Shown: positions 5,413-6,718 of the stretch, piece after piece
How positions within the stretch are numbered: position 1 is the first letter of the stretch
How the letters are laid out: each line of letters begins with the position of its first letter
DNA from: an uncultured Clostridia bacterium
Lineage (GTDB): Bacteria > Bacillota > Clostridia > TANB77 > CAG-508
Assembly (NCBI GenBank): GCA_944392065.1
Contig: CALXVO010000064.1
Span: 1 to 6,718 of the forward strand
DNA: 6,718 nucleotides
Direction: 5' to 3'
Position numbers and translations under genes: made by a program
Notes under the pieces: generated by a model
What the model saw: only the letters and a program-made list of their open reading frames with translations
Told to the model about the DNA's origin: nothing
The model's database searches: none

Positions 5413-5438
5413 ATAATACCACGTGCGTTTTATGTCAA
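5410..5438 (-). promoter_or_regulatory. Consensus sigma-A promoter of the Spo0A-like gene
   Basis: On the minus strand, TTGACA (5433-5438) and TATAAT (5410-5415) both match consensus perfectly and are 17 bp apart. The -35 starts 36 bp past the adhE stop codon, and no terminator separates the two genes, so some adhE read-through is also possible. Such a strong core promoter normally needs repression, which fits the overlapping palindrome at 5381-5412. Confidence 0.88.
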
Positions 5439-5474
5439 GTTTTTATGAGGTTTGTTATCTCTTTCATTGTTATT

Positions 5475-6718
5475 CTAATTTCCATAATAGCTATCGATTA
5501 AGATTTGTTTTAATTCACTCACTAATGGCACTCTTGGATTTGCTGTTGTGCATTGGTCTTCAAAGGCTCTATCTGCAAGCATGTCCACTTTTGCCATAAA
5601 TTCTCCTTCGTCTATGCCCGCTTCTTTGAAGCTTCTCTCTATTCCTAAATCGGCATTTAGTTTCTTTATTTCTTCAATAAGCGAGTTTACTCCTTCTTCA
5701 TTTGTATATGCAGGGAAGTACATTCTCCTTGATAAGTCAGCATATTTTTGGTCTGCTATAAAATATTCATATTTTGGGAATGATACAAACTTCGTTGGTT
5801 TGCTACTATTGTATCTTATAACATATGGAAGAAGTATTGCATTTATTCTACCATGTGCCATGTGGAATTCTGCGCCTATCTTATGTGCTAAAGAATGGTT
5901 GATTCCTAAAAATGCGTTTGTAAATGCCATACCAGCTATGGTACTTGCGTTATGCATATGCTCTCTTGCTTCTCTGTTATCTCCATTATTATAGGCTTCT
6001 CTTAAGTTCTTAAATACTAATTCTACTGCTTTTTCTGCTAATCCATCCGTGTAGTCGGATGCCATGTTTGAAACATATGCTTCTATGGCATGTGTTAACA
6101 CGTCCATACCTGTGTCTGCTGTAATTTTCTTTGGTAAGCTCATTACTAAGTCTGGGTCTACTATTGCTACATCTGGTGTTAATTCATAATCTGCAAGTGG
6201 ATATTTTTTGTTAAGTTTTTTATCCGTTAAAACGGCAAATGATGTAACTTCGGAACCTGTTCCCGATGTAGTAGGTATTGCTACAAATTTTGCTTTTTCT
6301 CCAAGTTTAGGAAATTTATACGTACGTTTTCTTATATCCATGAATTTTAATTTTAATCCTTCCACATCAGCATCTGGATGCTCATAGAATAGCCACATTC
6401 CTTTTGCTGCGTCTATTGGGCTGCCACCACCTACCGCAATAATAACATCTGGCTTAAATTCATTCATCATTTGAACTCCTCTATTTATTGTTTCAAATGA
6501 TGGGTCTGATTCTACATCTGAGAATATTTCTGAATGTACATATTCATGTCTTTTTCTTAAATGATATAATATTTTATCTATATATCCTAATTCTACCATT
6601 GATTGGTCTGTTACGATAAATGCTCTTGTTATTTCTGGCATTTTTTCTAAGTAAGCGATTGAACCTGCTTCAAAATATATTTTTTCTGGAACTTTAAACC
6701 ATTGCATATTAACCCTCC
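5475..6718 (-). CDS. adhE: Bifunctional aldehyde/alcohol dehydrogenase, C-terminal iron-dependent alcohol dehydrogenase part; 5' end outside window
   Basis: This region encodes the NADH-dependent, iron-containing alcohol dehydrogenase half of AdhE, which reduces acetaldehyde to ethanol in fermentation. Residues counted from the methionine at 6707 show the dinucleotide loop GGGSPID (93-99), FMDIRKR (122-128), TTSGTGSEVT (146-155), and metal ligands D202 and H206 (GMDVLTHAIEAY), H271 (NHSLAHK) and H285 (MAHG). The C-terminus ends in EDQCTTANPRVPLVSELKQIL, typical of AdhE. The ATG at 6707 has GGAGGG before it and could be read as the start of a 410-residue enzyme. However, the frame stays open to the window edge and reads R-V-N-M-Q-W-F-K-V-P, matching the linker between the two AdhE domains, so I treat it as the 3' part of a roughly 870-900-codon gene. 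A stand-alone AdhE-C-like dehydrogenase remains possible. No terminator is visible after the TAG stop. Confidence 0.88.
   Translation of the reverse strand, partial: RVNMQWFKVPEKIYFEAGSIAYLEKMPEITRAFIVTDQSMVELGYIDKILYHLRKRHEYVHSEIFSDVESDPSFETINRGVQMMNEFKPDVIIAVGGGSPIDAAKGMWLFYEHPDADVEGLKLKFMDIRKRTYKFPKLGEKAKFVAIPTTSGTGSEVTSFAVLTDKKLNKKYPLADYELTPDVAIVDPDLVMSLPKKITADTGMDVLTHAIEAYVSNMASDYTDGLAEKAVELVFKNLREAYNNGDNREAREHMHNASTIAGMAFTNAFLGINHSLAHKIGAEFHMAHGRINAILLPYVIRYNSSKPTKFVSFPKYEYFIADQKYADLSRRMYFPAYTNEEGVNSLIEEIKKLNADLGIERSFKEAGIDEGEFMAKVDMLADRAFEDQCTTANPRVPLVSELKQILIDSYYGN

Noticed and set aside
5548..5994. 148-codon plus-strand open frame opposite adhE
   Set aside because: It is the reverse complement of conserved dehydrogenase motifs and is not supported by any start signal.

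Overview
This AT-rich window looks like chromosome from a fermentative, probably anaerobic Bacillota (Clostridia-like) bacterium. The evidence is the low G+C third positions, strong AGGAGG-type ribosome binding sites, near-consensus sigma-A promoters, the Gat amidotransferase genes, an AdhE-type dehydrogenase and a Spo0A-type DNA-binding domain. The species cannot be named from sequence alone. All seven genes are on the minus strand, so the transcription order runs from high to low coordinates.

Layout from right to left: (1) 5475-6718, the C-terminal iron-dependent alcohol dehydrogenase half of what is very probably a bifunctional adhE entering from outside the window. (2) 4916-5365, a small protein made of a Spo0A C-terminal DNA-binding domain without a receiver. 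It has its own consensus promoter, a palindrome at the start of transcription and an intrinsic terminator. (3) 3931-4823, a compact mobile unit: an IS200-like, REP-associated (RAYT) HUH tyrosine transposase gene bracketed by two inverted copies of a 31-bp palindrome. (4) 3764-3964, a small single-pass membrane protein whose reading frame begins inside the left palindrome. (5) 2081-3611, a probable two-gene operon of a membrane-anchored alpha/beta hydrolase and a P-loop nucleotide-kinase-like protein. (6) 1816-2030, a 215-bp MITE-like element with 33-bp terminal inverted repeats. (7) 1-1646, gatC followed by gatA (3' end cut by the window), with a good promoter between the MITE-like element and gatC.

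The genes are mostly independent units. gatC-gatA supplies tRNA-dependent amidation for translation, and adhE serves ethanol fermentation and redox balance. The hydrolase and kinase-like genes have no assignable substrate. The accessory material is the receiver-less Spo0A-like regulator (with base composition unlike its neighbours), the RAYT unit and the MITE-like repeat. I see no defence system, CRISPR array, tRNA or rRNA. I found no clearly new multi-gene system. The points most worth a second look are the Spo0A-C protein with its operator-like palindrome, and the RAYT and palindromic-repeat biology.
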